Notes under the pieces: generated by a model
The model's database searches: none
What the model saw: the letters and a program-made list of their open reading frames with translations, nothing else
Told to the model about the DNA's origin: nothing
In this document: positions 6,879-12,797 of the stretch, piece by piece
Position numbering within the stretch: the stretch's first letter is position 1
Layout of the letters: the number at the start of each line of letters is the position of its first letter
Made by a program: the position numbers and the translations under genes
DNA from: Clostridia bacterium
GTDB taxonomy: Bacteria; Bacillota; Clostridia; TANB77; CAG-508
Direction of reading: 5' to 3'
NCBI GenBank assembly: GCA_900758165.1
Contig: CAAEQN010000046.1
Span: 1 to 12,797 of the forward strand
DNA: 12,797 bases

Positions 6879-7591
6879 TAGTTAGTCAATTCCTGCACTT
6901 CTTTTTTAGATAAATATCTCCAACTACCAATCTCTAATTTTTTTACATCTAGATTTTCTATTTTTCTTCTATGCAAAGCCAATACTTTCTTTCCTATTGC
7001 TTCACACATTTTTCTAACTTCTCTATTTTTACCTTCATGTATTGTTATTTGAACTCTTGAAATTTGTTTTTCTTCATCTGTTTTTAATATTTTAGCTTGT
7101 GCTTTTCCTGATATATAATCATCTATTTTTACACCATTCTTTAATTTTTCTATGTCTTCGTTTGTTACAATTCCTTTTACTGTTACAGTATATGTTTTAT
7201 TAATTTCATTACTAGGATGAGTTATTTTATTTATAAATTCACTATCATTTGTTAAAAGTAATGCTCCAGATGTATACATATCCAATCTTCCAACTGGCAG
7301 TATTTTTTCTTTTACTTTAACTAAATCTAATACTGTTGGTCTATTAAATTGATCTTTTGTAGTAGTAACATAGCCTATTGGTTTATTTAATAATATATAA
7401 ACATGTTCCTCTACCTTTTCTACTTTTTTGTTGTCAAATTCTATAGTATCTTTATCTGGATCAATTTTTGTTCCCAGTTCTGTAACAAGATTTCCATTAA
7501 CTTTTACTCTTCCTTCAAGTATGTATTCTTCACATTTTCTTCTTGCTGCAATTCCATTGTTAGCTAAATATTTTTGTAATCTTTCTTCCAT
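6875..7591 (-). CDS. rluB: RsuA/RluB-family 23S rRNA pseudouridine synthase
   Basis: A 238-residue protein of the RsuA/RluB/RluE/RluF family. It has an N-terminal S4 RNA-binding domain (residues 2-60, RLQKYLANNGIAARRKCEEYI), then the catalytic domain with YILLNKPIGYVTT (64-77), the GRLD motif at 101-104 where Asp104 is the expected nucleophile, SGALLLTND, and the HEGKNREVRKM segment near the C-terminus. It isomerises a uridine in large-subunit rRNA, by analogy with RluB at helix 80 of 23S rRNA. RsuA-type specificity for 16S rRNA cannot be excluded, but the short S4 linker and Firmicute context favour RluB. The start is ATG 7591. The Shine-Dalgarno AAAGGAG (7628-7622) is about 30 nt away, separated by a hairpin (7598-7619). 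It is the third gene of the operon starting at 10316, 65 nt after the RluD-family gene. Confidence 0.9.
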   Translation of the reverse strand: MEERLQKYLANNGIAARRKCEEYILEGRVKVNGNLVTELGTKIDPDKDTIEFDNKKVEKVEEHVYILLNKPIGYVTTTKDQFNRPTVLDLVKVKEKILPVGRLDMYTSGALLLTNDSEFINKITHPSNEINKTYTVTVKGIVTNEDIEKLKNGVKIDDYISGKAQAKILKTDEEKQISRVQITIHEGKNREVRKMCEAIGKKVLALHRRKIENLDVKKLEIGSWRYLSKKEVQELTNY

Positions 7592-7597
7592 TATTTT

Positions 7598-7628
7598 TAT
7601 AGCATATATTTGTGCTATATTCTCCTTT
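7598..7628 (-). promoter_or_regulatory. Shine-Dalgarno plus hairpin before rluB
   Basis: Minus strand order: AAAGGAG (7628-7622), then TATAGCA (7619-7613), an 8-nt loop, TGCTATA (7604-7598), then AAAATA and the ATG at 7591. The 7-bp stem is perfect. If it forms, the SD-to-ATG distance shrinks from about 30 nt to about 8-9 nt, which would explain how such a distant site can be used. An ATG inside the region is followed two codons later by TAA. Confidence 0.5.
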
Positions 7629-7656
7629 TATTATTTAGGTTTTAATACAAGTAAAC

Positions 7657-8577
7657 CTATAAACTTCTATTGTCTTCATCTAATTTTTTCAATACATTTT
7701 CAAAATATTGTGGAAGTGGTGCTTCTAATTTTAAAGTCTCACCAGTTATTGGATGTTTAAATTCTAAATATTTTGCATGAAGCATTTGTCCTTCAATTCC
7801 AAATTCATTTTTTCCGTTTGAATATGTTGTATCTCCTACTACTGGATGCCCTATATAAGACATATGAACTCTTATTTGATGCGTTCTTCCAGTATCTATT
7901 TTTAATTCTAATAATGTGTATTTATCATATCTTTTTAATACTTTAAAATGAGTTACTGCATTCTTTCCATCTTTATCAACTGCCATTTTTTTTCTATCTT
8001 TTTTACTTCTTGCAATCGGCATATCTATTGTTGCTTCATCTTCTGGAACTATTCCTCTAACTAAAGCTATATATTTTTTTATAACTTGCCTATCTTGTAT
8101 CTGTTTGCTCATATTTATGTGTGCTAAATCATTTTTAGCAACTATCAATAAACCAGATGTATCTTTGTCTAGCCTATGAACTATACCAGGTCTTATTTCT
8201 CCTCCTATTCCAGAAAGGCTATCTTTACACATTGCTAAAATTGCATTTACTAATGTTTTATCTGGGTTTCCATTTGCTGGATGAACCACCATTCCTTTTG
8301 GTTTGTTTACAACTATAATATCTTTATCTTCATAAATTACTGGTACTGGTATATCTTGTGCTACAAGTTCTGTCTTACAAAGTTCTGGCATATTTATTTG
8401 TATTAAATCTCCTATTTCTGGCTTATATGAAGCTTTTTGCTTTGTTCCATTTACAAGTATTTGTGCATTTTCTAGTAGTCTTTTTATTGTGGTTCTAGAT
8501 AATTCTGACTTTTCTTCTGCAATATAACTATCTAGTCTTTTATTTTCCTTATTTTCTTTTACTATTATTTGCTCCAA
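7657..8577 (-). CDS. rluD: RluA/RluD-family 23S rRNA pseudouridine synthase
   Basis: A 306-residue protein, normal length for the family: S4 domain at residues 13-60 (RLDSYIAEEKSELSRTTIKRL), YEDKDIIVVNKPKGMVVHP (82-100), the catalytic motif HRLDKDTSG at 134-142 with Asp137 as nucleophile, and TGRTHQIRVHMSYIGHPVVGD towards the end. RluD makes pseudouridines in helix 69 of 23S rRNA, where 50S meets 30S. Gram-positive genomes carry two or three RluA-type paralogues, so the exact site is inferred. The start is TTG 8577, only 2 nt after the stop of the upstream membrane protein gene, with a weak AGAGAG Shine-Dalgarno. This suggests translational coupling. In many Firmicutes the gene before rluD is lspA; here it is a GT-C-like protein. 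Confidence 0.9.
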   Translation of the reverse strand: MEQIIVKENKENKRLDSYIAEEKSELSRTTIKRLLENAQILVNGTKQKASYKPEIGDLIQINMPELCKTELVAQDIPVPVIYEDKDIIVVNKPKGMVVHPANGNPDKTLVNAILAMCKDSLSGIGGEIRPGIVHRLDKDTSGLLIVAKNDLAHINMSKQIQDRQVIKKYIALVRGIVPEDEATIDMPIARSKKDRKKMAVDKDGKNAVTHFKVLKRYDKYTLLELKIDTGRTHQIRVHMSYIGHPVVGDTTYSNGKNEFGIEGQMLHAKYLEFKHPITGETLKLEAPLPQYFENVLKKLDEDNRSL

Positions 8578-8579
8578 TT

Positions 8580-10316
8580 TTATTTCTCTCTTTCATAAAT
8601 CACAAATTTCTCATCAGAATATAAGTTTTTATATTTGTCATCTTTTGAAATTAACATATTTAATTTTGAGTTTTTATATAATATAACATGGGTTATATCA
8701 TATTCTTCAAATGTGTTTTTATAATATTTTGATATATTTGATGTATTTATATAATCCGAAAAAATATCTCTTCCTTTGTATTTTCCATCCTTTTCTTTTG
8801 TTCCATTAAATTCTGGTGCATATAAATCTGCTCTTGAATCTATAAACACTGGAATTCCTTGAAATAATAAGTAACTTCCGTAATTATACTCATTAAATAA
8901 GCGCATTGATTTTAAATCTAAATTTTCTTTTATATATTCTGCAGCAGCTACAGGATAACTGTTTGGATTTATAAATTTGTCATTTATTTTTGGTTTAATT
9001 TCTACAATTGATATTAATATTACTAATAATATCGTTGTAGTCACACCTAGAGTTGATACCATAATCTTCTCAAATTGCTTTAAACCTGAACTATCATATT
9101 TTTCAAACCATTGTGTTATCATTTTGGCCACTATTGCACTTCCAAATAAAACAAGCATAGATTCTTGTCTTCTCGTCATGAACATTAATAATGTTAATCC
9201 CGCAAGCATAAATAAATCTTTTAGTCTAATTTTGGTATCTGTAAATATAAGTAATGCTAATATTGCCGTAAGAACAACCATTATTTCTTTGTTATTTATT
9301 AATGTTAATGGCAAATGTTCACTAATACTTTGTGTAGTATTTCCCTTCATAATTTTATATAAATAAGTATATGGTGTATCTCCTACAGGAGTTAATAACC
9401 CTGTAAATACACATATAATCATTATGATTATTAACCACTTAACATTTTTATTTTTTTCATACTTTATTCTATAAGGGTTTTCTCTTCTTTTTTCTCTGCT
9501 TTCTATAGCTAATTTTATTCTTTTTTCTATTTTCTCTTTCTTTGTTATTGCTATATTGATTTTTTTATTGTATACATCTTTTTTATCTTCAGATATATCT
9601 TTAGTAAGCTTTTTATTGTATTCTTTTATTTTAATGTCAAGTAGCTTTAATTGTATTTTATATATAAAGTTCGAGTCTATTATTGTGAATATTAAATATT
9701 CTGCTATATATGGCAAGAATATAACAAAGAAGAATGGCCATACTGCACAATGTAAATTAGCTATTGCAATAGGTATACAAATTAATCCTATTGCGTATCC
9801 TATCTTTTTGCTCTCTAAAAATTTTTCAATAAATAATATTGCTAACTCTAACAATATAAAAGTAACCAATTGTGCTCTTGCAGTGACATAGCTTCCTAAT
9901 AAATATATTGCTCCAATTGTTATAAAAAATGACACTACTCTATTTTTTGATATTTTACAGTTTGTAAAATAAATTAATATTCCAAGTATGCATGTAAATA
10001 CAATTGTTGATATGTATATTCCCATCATTCCGAATAAATGGTATATAAAGTAAATCATTACATCATAAGCCCAATGTGGATATGTATATGGCAAATTTTC
10101 ATGCCAAGAAAATTGATCTTGCATGTCTATAGTTTTTGTATTAATTATATGTTCACCTATCCTTATTGTATAAAAGGTATCATTTTGAAGCGTTATTGGA
10201 CATATTGCTATACAAAATATAACAATACAAACTATAGCTATTATATTAAATTTTATAGTATTCGTTTTAGCACTATCTTTCACCTTTTTATCTTTGTTTT
10301 TCTTTAATTTTTTCAC
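8580..10316 (-). CDS. GT-C-like polytopic membrane protein, possible glycosyltransferase
   Basis: A 578-residue protein starting at GTG 10316 (AAAGGAG seven bases upstream). A Lys-rich cytoplasmic start is followed by a first span (~22-42) and an extracellular loop with NDTFYTIRIGEHI (45-57; Asp46) and DQFSWHENLPYTYPHWAYDV. This resembles the Asp-containing first loop of GT-C glycosyltransferases that use polyprenyl-phosphate sugar donors. About ten spans follow. After the first group of spans there is a strongly charged, coiled-coil-like cytoplasmic insert (about residues 222-292, KLLDIKIKEYNKKL to YEKNKNVKW). A C-terminal extracytoplasmic domain of about 130 residues begins near KPKINDKF and includes LFNEYNYGSYLLFQG and PVFIDSRADLY, common in large GT-C-like proteins. 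Donor, acceptor and activity are not predictable. It is the first gene of an operon with two pseudouridine synthases, driven by the promoter at 10354-10382. Confidence 0.65.
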   Translation of the reverse strand: MKKLKKNKDKKVKDSAKTNTIKFNIIAIVCIVIFCIAICPITLQNDTFYTIRIGEHIINTKTIDMQDQFSWHENLPYTYPHWAYDVMIYFIYHLFGMMGIYISTIVFTCILGILIYFTNCKISKNRVVSFFITIGAIYLLGSYVTARAQLVTFILLELAILFIEKFLESKKIGYAIGLICIPIAIANLHCAVWPFFFVIFLPYIAEYLIFTIIDSNFIYKIQLKLLDIKIKEYNKKLTKDISEDKKDVYNKKINIAITKKEKIEKRIKLAIESREKRRENPYRIKYEKNKNVKWLIIIMIICVFTGLLTPVGDTPYTYLYKIMKGNTTQSISEHLPLTLINNKEIMVVLTAILALLIFTDTKIRLKDLFMLAGLTLLMFMTRRQESMLVLFGSAIVAKMITQWFEKYDSSGLKQFEKIMVSTLGVTTTILLVILISIVEIKPKINDKFINPNSYPVAAAEYIKENLDLKSMRLFNEYNYGSYLLFQGIPVFIDSRADLYAPEFNGTKEKDGKYKGRDIFSDYINTSNISKYYKNTFEEYDITHVILYKNSKLNMLISKDDKYKNLYSDEKFVIYEREK

Positions 10317-10353
10317 TTGTTTTCTCCTTTATAAAAATAATATTACATTGCTA

Positions 10354-10382
10354 ATTATATCAGCTTATACCGCAAAAATCAA
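10354..10382 (-). promoter_or_regulatory. promoter of the GT-C/rluD/rluB operon
   Basis: Minus strand TTGATT (10382-10377), exactly 17 nt, TATAAT (10359-10354) preceded by TGA, a full extended -10. The start near 10347 leaves a leader of about 30 nt. This is the best-formed promoter in the window. The remaining stretch up to the tsf terminator (10383-10505) holds only an AT-only perfect palindrome at 10454-10474 to which I assign no role. Confidence 0.75.
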
Positions 10383-10504
10383 TAATTGGTATTCATGTTT
10401 TGAACTTTCAATTGTATTCATTTTGTAGAATTTTACCAATTTTTCACTTGATGTTTTATTATTTAATAATAAAAGGCAAGTTCCAATTTATTTCCTTAAT
10501 TTTT

Positions 10505-10540
10505 AATAAAAAAAATATGGTGTAACGTTCACCATATTTT
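10505..10540 (-). terminator. terminator after tsf
   Basis: Perfect 11-bp stem AAAATATGGTG / CACCATATTTT (10512-10522 with 10530-10540) around a 7-nt loop containing AACGTT. On the minus strand it ends in a run of eight T (10515-10508). It lies about 18 nt past the tsf stop and closes the rpsB-tsf operon. Confidence 0.9.
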
Positions 10541-10558
10541 CTGTTTTTAGCCTATATT

Positions 10559-11437
10559 CTATTTTAATTGTTTTGCAACTTCTTCAGCAAAGTTTTCTTC
10601 TCTTTTTTCTAATCCTTCACCTTTTTCAATTCTTGCAAATCTTAATACTTTAGCATTCTTTTCTTTTAATAATTGGCTAATTTTTATGTCTGGATTTTTA
10701 ACAAATTCTTGGTCTACTAAACATATTTCTGAATAGAATTTTCCAAGTCTTCCTTGTACCATTTTTTCTGCTATTGCTTCAGGTTTTCCTTCATTCATAG
10801 CTTGAGCTTTAAGTATTTCCATCTCTTTGTTTACTCTTTCTTGTGGTACTTCTTCTCTACTTACAAATTCTGGTTTAGCTGCTGCTATTTGCATACAAAT
10901 ATCTTTTGCAAGATCTTCTTGTGCATTTTCCATTTCTACTAATACACCAATTTTTCCTTCTCCATGAATATATTTTGCTACCATTCCGTTTGTTTCAAAT
11001 CTAACGAATCTTCTTATAGACATGTTTTCGCCAATTGTTGCTATTTTATTTGTTAAAACTTCTTGTACTGTTTTATCACTTTCAGCTATTGATTTTTGTG
11101 CTAATAATTCTTCAACATCTTTTGGATTGTTTAAAGCTATTTGTTTTACAACATCTTTAACAAAGCTTTTGAATTCTTCATTTTTAGCAACAAAGTCTGT
11201 TTCTGCATTTACTTCAACAACAGCTCCTACTTTTTTATCTTCAGATATGTAAGCATCTACTAAACCTTCAGCAGCTATTCTTGAAGACTTTTTAGCAGCT
11301 TTTGTTATTCCTCTTTCACGTAATAATTCTGTAGCTTTCTCCATATCTCCATTAGTTTCTGTTAATACTTTCTTGCAGTCCATCATACCTGCACCTGTTT
11401 TTTCTCTTAATTCTTTTACTTGACTTGCAGTTATCAT
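10559..11437 (-). CDS. tsf: elongation factor Ts
   Basis: A 292-residue protein, the usual length (about 290 in Bacillus). EF-Ts is the guanine-nucleotide exchange factor that regenerates EF-Tu-GTP during translation elongation. The N-terminal UBA-like domain includes LREKTGAGMMDCKKVL (10-25). The core signature EVNAETDFVAKNEEF covers 75-89, with the T80-D81-F82 tripeptide whose Asp-Phe contacts disrupt the Mg2+ site in EF-Tu. The dimerisation-type C-terminal half includes VSREEVPQERV and the IEKGEGLEKR segment. ATG 11437 has GAGGAGG upstream. It is the second gene of the rpsB-tsf operon, 121 nt after rpsB, with a hairpin in the gap. The operon ends at the terminator 10505-10540 and does not continue into pyrH-frr, which often follow. 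Confidence 0.97.
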   Translation of the reverse strand: MITASQVKELREKTGAGMMDCKKVLTETNGDMEKATELLRERGITKAAKKSSRIAAEGLVDAYISEDKKVGAVVEVNAETDFVAKNEEFKSFVKDVVKQIALNNPKDVEELLAQKSIAESDKTVQEVLTNKIATIGENMSIRRFVRFETNGMVAKYIHGEGKIGVLVEMENAQEDLAKDICMQIAAAKPEFVSREEVPQERVNKEMEILKAQAMNEGKPEAIAEKMVQGRLGKFYSEICLVDQEFVKNPDIKISQLLKEKNAKVLRFARIEKGEGLEKREENFAEEVAKQLK

Positions 11438-11512
11438 TTTTATCCTCCTCTATTTTAAATATTCTACAAAGCAGTTATCTACTTCATATTTTTTATATCA
11501 ATTATAAATTAT

Positions 11513-11535
11513 GGGTAGGGCAGTTTGCCCTACCC
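11513..11535 (-). other. intercistronic hairpin between rpsB and tsf
   Basis: Perfect 10-bp GC-rich stem GGGTAGGGCA / TGCCCTACCC with a 3-nt loop, the most GC-rich spot in the window, about 23 nt after the rpsB stop. On the transcribed (minus) strand it is followed by ATAATTTATAATTG, not a T-run, so it is a poor intrinsic terminator. It may attenuate, process or protect the mRNA to set the S2 : EF-Ts ratio. On the plus strand, where no gene is present, a T-rich stretch follows. Confidence 0.6.
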
Positions 11536-11558
11536 CTTTGGTATTTTTATTTAAATTA

Positions 11559-12347
11559 TTATTCAGCTTCGTTTTCAGCTATTTCTTCAATGCTTTCTTC
11601 TTTTTCTTCAGCTTCTTCTTTATTCATCATAGCTTCTTGAGCTTCTTCAGTCATTTCTAAAGCTTCACCTTGTTTTCCTTCTATTACAGCATTTGCCATA
11701 ACATCTGCTATTAATTTAACAGCTCTTATTGCATCATCATTTCCTGGAATAACATAATCAACGTCTTCTGGATTGCAGTTTGTGTCGATTAATCCTATTG
11801 TAGGAATGTTTAATTTTCTAGCTTCTAATACTGCATTTCTTTCTTTTTTAGGATCTACTATGAATAAAACTCCTGGAATTTCCTTCATATCTTTAATTCC
11901 ACCTAAATTTTTCTCTAATTTATCCATTTCTTTCTTTAATAGGATAACTTCTTTTTTAGGTAATACTTCAAATGTTCCATCTTCTTGCATTTTTTCTAAT
12001 TGATTTAATCTGTCAATTCTTTTCTTGATTGTTTCAAAGTTTGTAAGCATTCCACCTAACCATCTTTGATTAATGTAGTACATTCCACATTTTTCTGCAG
12101 CTTCTTTCATGCAGTCTTGAGCTTGTTTCTTTGTTCCAACAAATAAAACTGTTTTTCCTTCCTCTGATTGCTCTTTTAAGAAGCTATAAGCTTCATCAAT
12201 TTTTTTAGATGTTTTTTGTAAATCGATGATGTGAATTCCATTTCTAGCTTGGAATATATATTCAGCCATTCTAGGATCCCATCTTCTTGTTTGATGTCCA
12301 AAATGAACACCAGCTTCTAGTAATTGTTTCATTGCAACTACTGCCAT
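11559..12347 (-). CDS. rpsB: 30S ribosomal protein S2
   Basis: A 262-residue protein starting at ATG 12347 ([19 protein letters not shown]), set by AAAAGGAGG at 12365-12357 with 9-nt spacing. An upstream in-frame GTG at 12380 lacks a site. S2 sits on the back of the 30S subunit and is needed for S1 binding. Diagnostic stretches: [11 protein letters not shown] (13-23), [17 protein letters not shown] (30-46), FVGTKKQAQ and [14 protein letters not shown], and the PGNDDAIRA helix. The C-terminus has a strongly acidic tail (about the last 35 residues, rich in E), common in low-GC Gram-positives. It is the first gene of the rpsB-tsf operon, with its promoter at 12479-12507 and a leader of about 125 nt. 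Confidence 0.97.
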   Translation of the reverse strand: MAVVAMKQLLEAGVHFGHQTRRWDPRMAEYIFQARNGIHIIDLQKTSKKIDEAYSFLKEQSEEGKTVLFVGTKKQAQDCMKEAAEKCGMYYINQRWLGGMLTNFETIKKRIDRLNQLEKMQEDGTFEVLPKKEVILLKKEMDKLEKNLGGIKDMKEIPGVLFIVDPKKERNAVLEARKLNIPTIGLIDTNCNPEDVDYVIPGNDDAIRAVKLIADVMANAVIEGKQGEALEMTEEAQEAMMNKEEAEEKEESIEEIAENEAE

Positions 12348-12390
12348 AATTTTGTTCCTCCTTTTAGTTTTACCCTCCACAAATTATTAA

Positions 12391-12426
12391 CATTTAAAAA
12401 GACTTATACATTAAAAAAGATTTATA
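12391..12426 (-). repeat. tandem 18-bp direct repeat in the rpsB leader
   Basis: Two directly adjacent copies, on the plus strand CATTTAAAAAGACTTATA (12391-12408) and CATTAAAAAAGATTTATA (12409-12426), matching at 16 of 18 positions. They lie in the untranslated leader, about 45 nt before the rpsB start codon. No function is known to me; slippage duplication of AT-rich DNA is the plain explanation. Confidence 0.6.
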
Positions 12427-12478
12427 TAAGCACTCCTTTTTAAACTACTATTTGTGTGTGTATTTTCTAACAAATACT

Positions 12479-12507
12479 ATTATACCAAAAAAACTCCTGC
12501 GTTGCAA
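12479..12507 (-). promoter_or_regulatory. promoter of rpsB-tsf
   Basis: Minus strand TTGCAA (12507-12502), 17-nt spacer, TATAAT (12484-12479) preceded by TGG, giving a full extended -10. The start near 12472 gives a leader of about 125 nt. The -35 and the spacer lie inside the hairpin at 12487-12516. Confidence 0.65.
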
Positions 12508-12516
12508 GAGTTTTTT
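12487..12516. terminator. probable bidirectional terminator upstream of rpsB
   Basis: Stem AAAAAACTCCTGC (12488-12500), loop GTT, GCAAGAGTTTTTT (12504-12516), with a single C-A mismatch. A-run and T-run on the two sides make it usable in either direction. It lies upstream of the rpsB start point, so it would stop transcription arriving from genes to the right on the minus strand, or any leftover plus-strand transcript. It is the last element that clearly belongs to the rpsB neighbourhood before the IS30-type region. Confidence 0.6.
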
Positions 12517-12672
12517 GAAATTTTGTTGTAGGTTGGTCAATTGTTAATTGAAAAAGTAAATTCTATTTAATAAAAATATAGTGTAAATAAGTCTTACAGT
12601 AATTCTTATTGTAAGATTAAATTATAGTTGTATAATAGAGATGCAGATGCTTCTTGGTAAAGAAGGTTAATT
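12517..12672 (+). other. non-coding region before IS30-type transposase, probably containing the IS left end
   Basis: No gene. It holds two small inverted repeats: TCAATT-GTT-AATTGA (12537-12551) and TCTTACA...TGTAAGA (arms around 12594-12600 and 12610-12616). The left terminal repeat of the transposon should lie here because IS30 transposases begin close to their left end. I cannot place the boundary without the other end of the element. The stretch starting GTAGGTTGGTCAATTG near 12528 is the most likely candidate. Confidence 0.35.
12609..12636 (+). promoter_or_regulatory. candidate promoter of the IS30-type transposase
   Basis: TTGTAA (12609-12614), 16-nt spacer, TATAAT (12631-12636), about 37 nt before the ATG. 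The -35 overlaps the right arm of the TCTTACA/TGTAAGA inverted repeat, which could allow the transposase or its N-terminal domain to repress the gene. Confidence 0.45.
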
Positions 12673-12797
12673 ATGAGTTTTAATGGTAAACATCTTTCTC
12701 TTGAAGATAGAAAAGTTATTGAAGAAAACATCAACAAAGGATTAAGAAAATTTGAAACAGCAAAAGAACTCAATAAGAGTCAATCAACAATCGGAAA
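12673..12797 (+). CDS. IS30-type transposase, N-terminal 41 codons (runs off right edge)
   Basis: ATG 12673 with AAAGAAGG upstream starts an open frame to the window end. The visible residues KHLSLEDRKVIEENINKG, then KFETAKELNKSQSTIG, match the N-terminal helix-turn-helix of IS30-family transposases. There KHL(S/T)LEDR opens the protein, and the recognition helix ends in a KS-STIGKE-like motif. The DDE catalytic part lies outside. The same N-terminal domain can occur in stand-alone remnants, so integrity is unknown. It is oriented away from rpsB. Confidence 0.75.
   Translation, partial: MSFNGKHLSLEDRKVIEENINKGLRKFETAKELNKSQSTIG

Noticed and set aside
10454..10474. 21-nt perfect palindrome TTTTATTATT-T-AATAATAAAA
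   Set aside because: A/T only, in an intergenic AT-rich stretch, unstable as RNA, and not placed at a gene end.
12348..12380. N-terminal extension of S2 from GTG 12380 ([11 protein letters not shown]...)
   Set aside because: S2 proteins start at the [12 protein letters not shown] region, and AAAAGGAGG at 12357-12365 points to ATG 12347.
12348..12472. Tiny open frames in the rpsB leader (ATGTATAAG..., ATGTTAATAATT...)
   Set aside because: Five and seven codons without a proper ribosome site; expected by chance in an AT-rich leader.
1..12797. Composite transposon bounded by the two edge insertion sequences
   Set aside because: The left element is IS3-type and the right IS30-type, so their ends are not compatible for joint transposition.
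1..12797. CRISPR array, tRNA or rRNA gene, riboswitch
   Set aside because: No regularly spaced repeats, no tRNA-like cloverleaf or CCA-type end, and no recognisable T-box or riboswitch core were seen by eye on either strand.

Overview
The window is very AT-rich DNA from a low-GC Gram-positive bacterium. Purine-rich AGGAGG ribosome binding sites, many A/T-ending codons, TGG for Trp with TGA used as stop (code 11, so not a mollicute), and the gene content (SpoVB/YabM-type flippase next to HU, rpsB-tsf, RluB and RluD) point to the Clostridia side of Bacillota, probably an uncultured lineage. That placement is an inference from content, not from a marker search.

Layout, left to right. Positions 1-93 are the end of an IS3/IS150-type insertion sequence: the transposase start (minus strand, running off the left edge) and a terminal inverted repeat. 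The IS has cut the 3' end of a small gene (72-311, minus), whose last six codons and stop now come from the IS repeat. Next are HU (462-740) and a SpoVB/MurJ-type flippase (931-2574), both on the minus strand. The middle holds a convergent pair: a large membrane-anchored VirD4/TraG-like ATPase (2773-5100, plus) and a replication-relaxation-like protein (5223-6161, minus), with terminator hairpins between their ends. No relaxase, channel protein or other conjugation gene is visible.

From 10316 down to 6309 a minus-strand operon reads: GT-C-like polytopic membrane protein, RluD-family pseudouridine synthase, RluB-family pseudouridine synthase, and a two-S1-domain protein whose frame is broken by one extra base near 6690. 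It starts from a well-formed promoter with an extended -10 at 10354-10382. Upstream of it lies the rpsB-tsf operon (12347 to 10559, minus), with its own promoter, a leader of about 125 nt carrying a tandem repeat, an intercistronic hairpin and a strong terminator after tsf. At the right edge an IS30-type transposase begins on the plus strand (12673 onward).

Taken together this is a mostly housekeeping translation and ribosome-modification neighbourhood, bounded in the window by two unrelated IS elements, with an orphan coupling-ATPase/Replic_Relax pair in its middle. That pair is the part most worth pursuing as a possible undescribed system. Other useful oddities are the IS-derived C-terminus, the frameshifted S1 gene, and an rluB start separated from its Shine-Dalgarno by a perfect hairpin.
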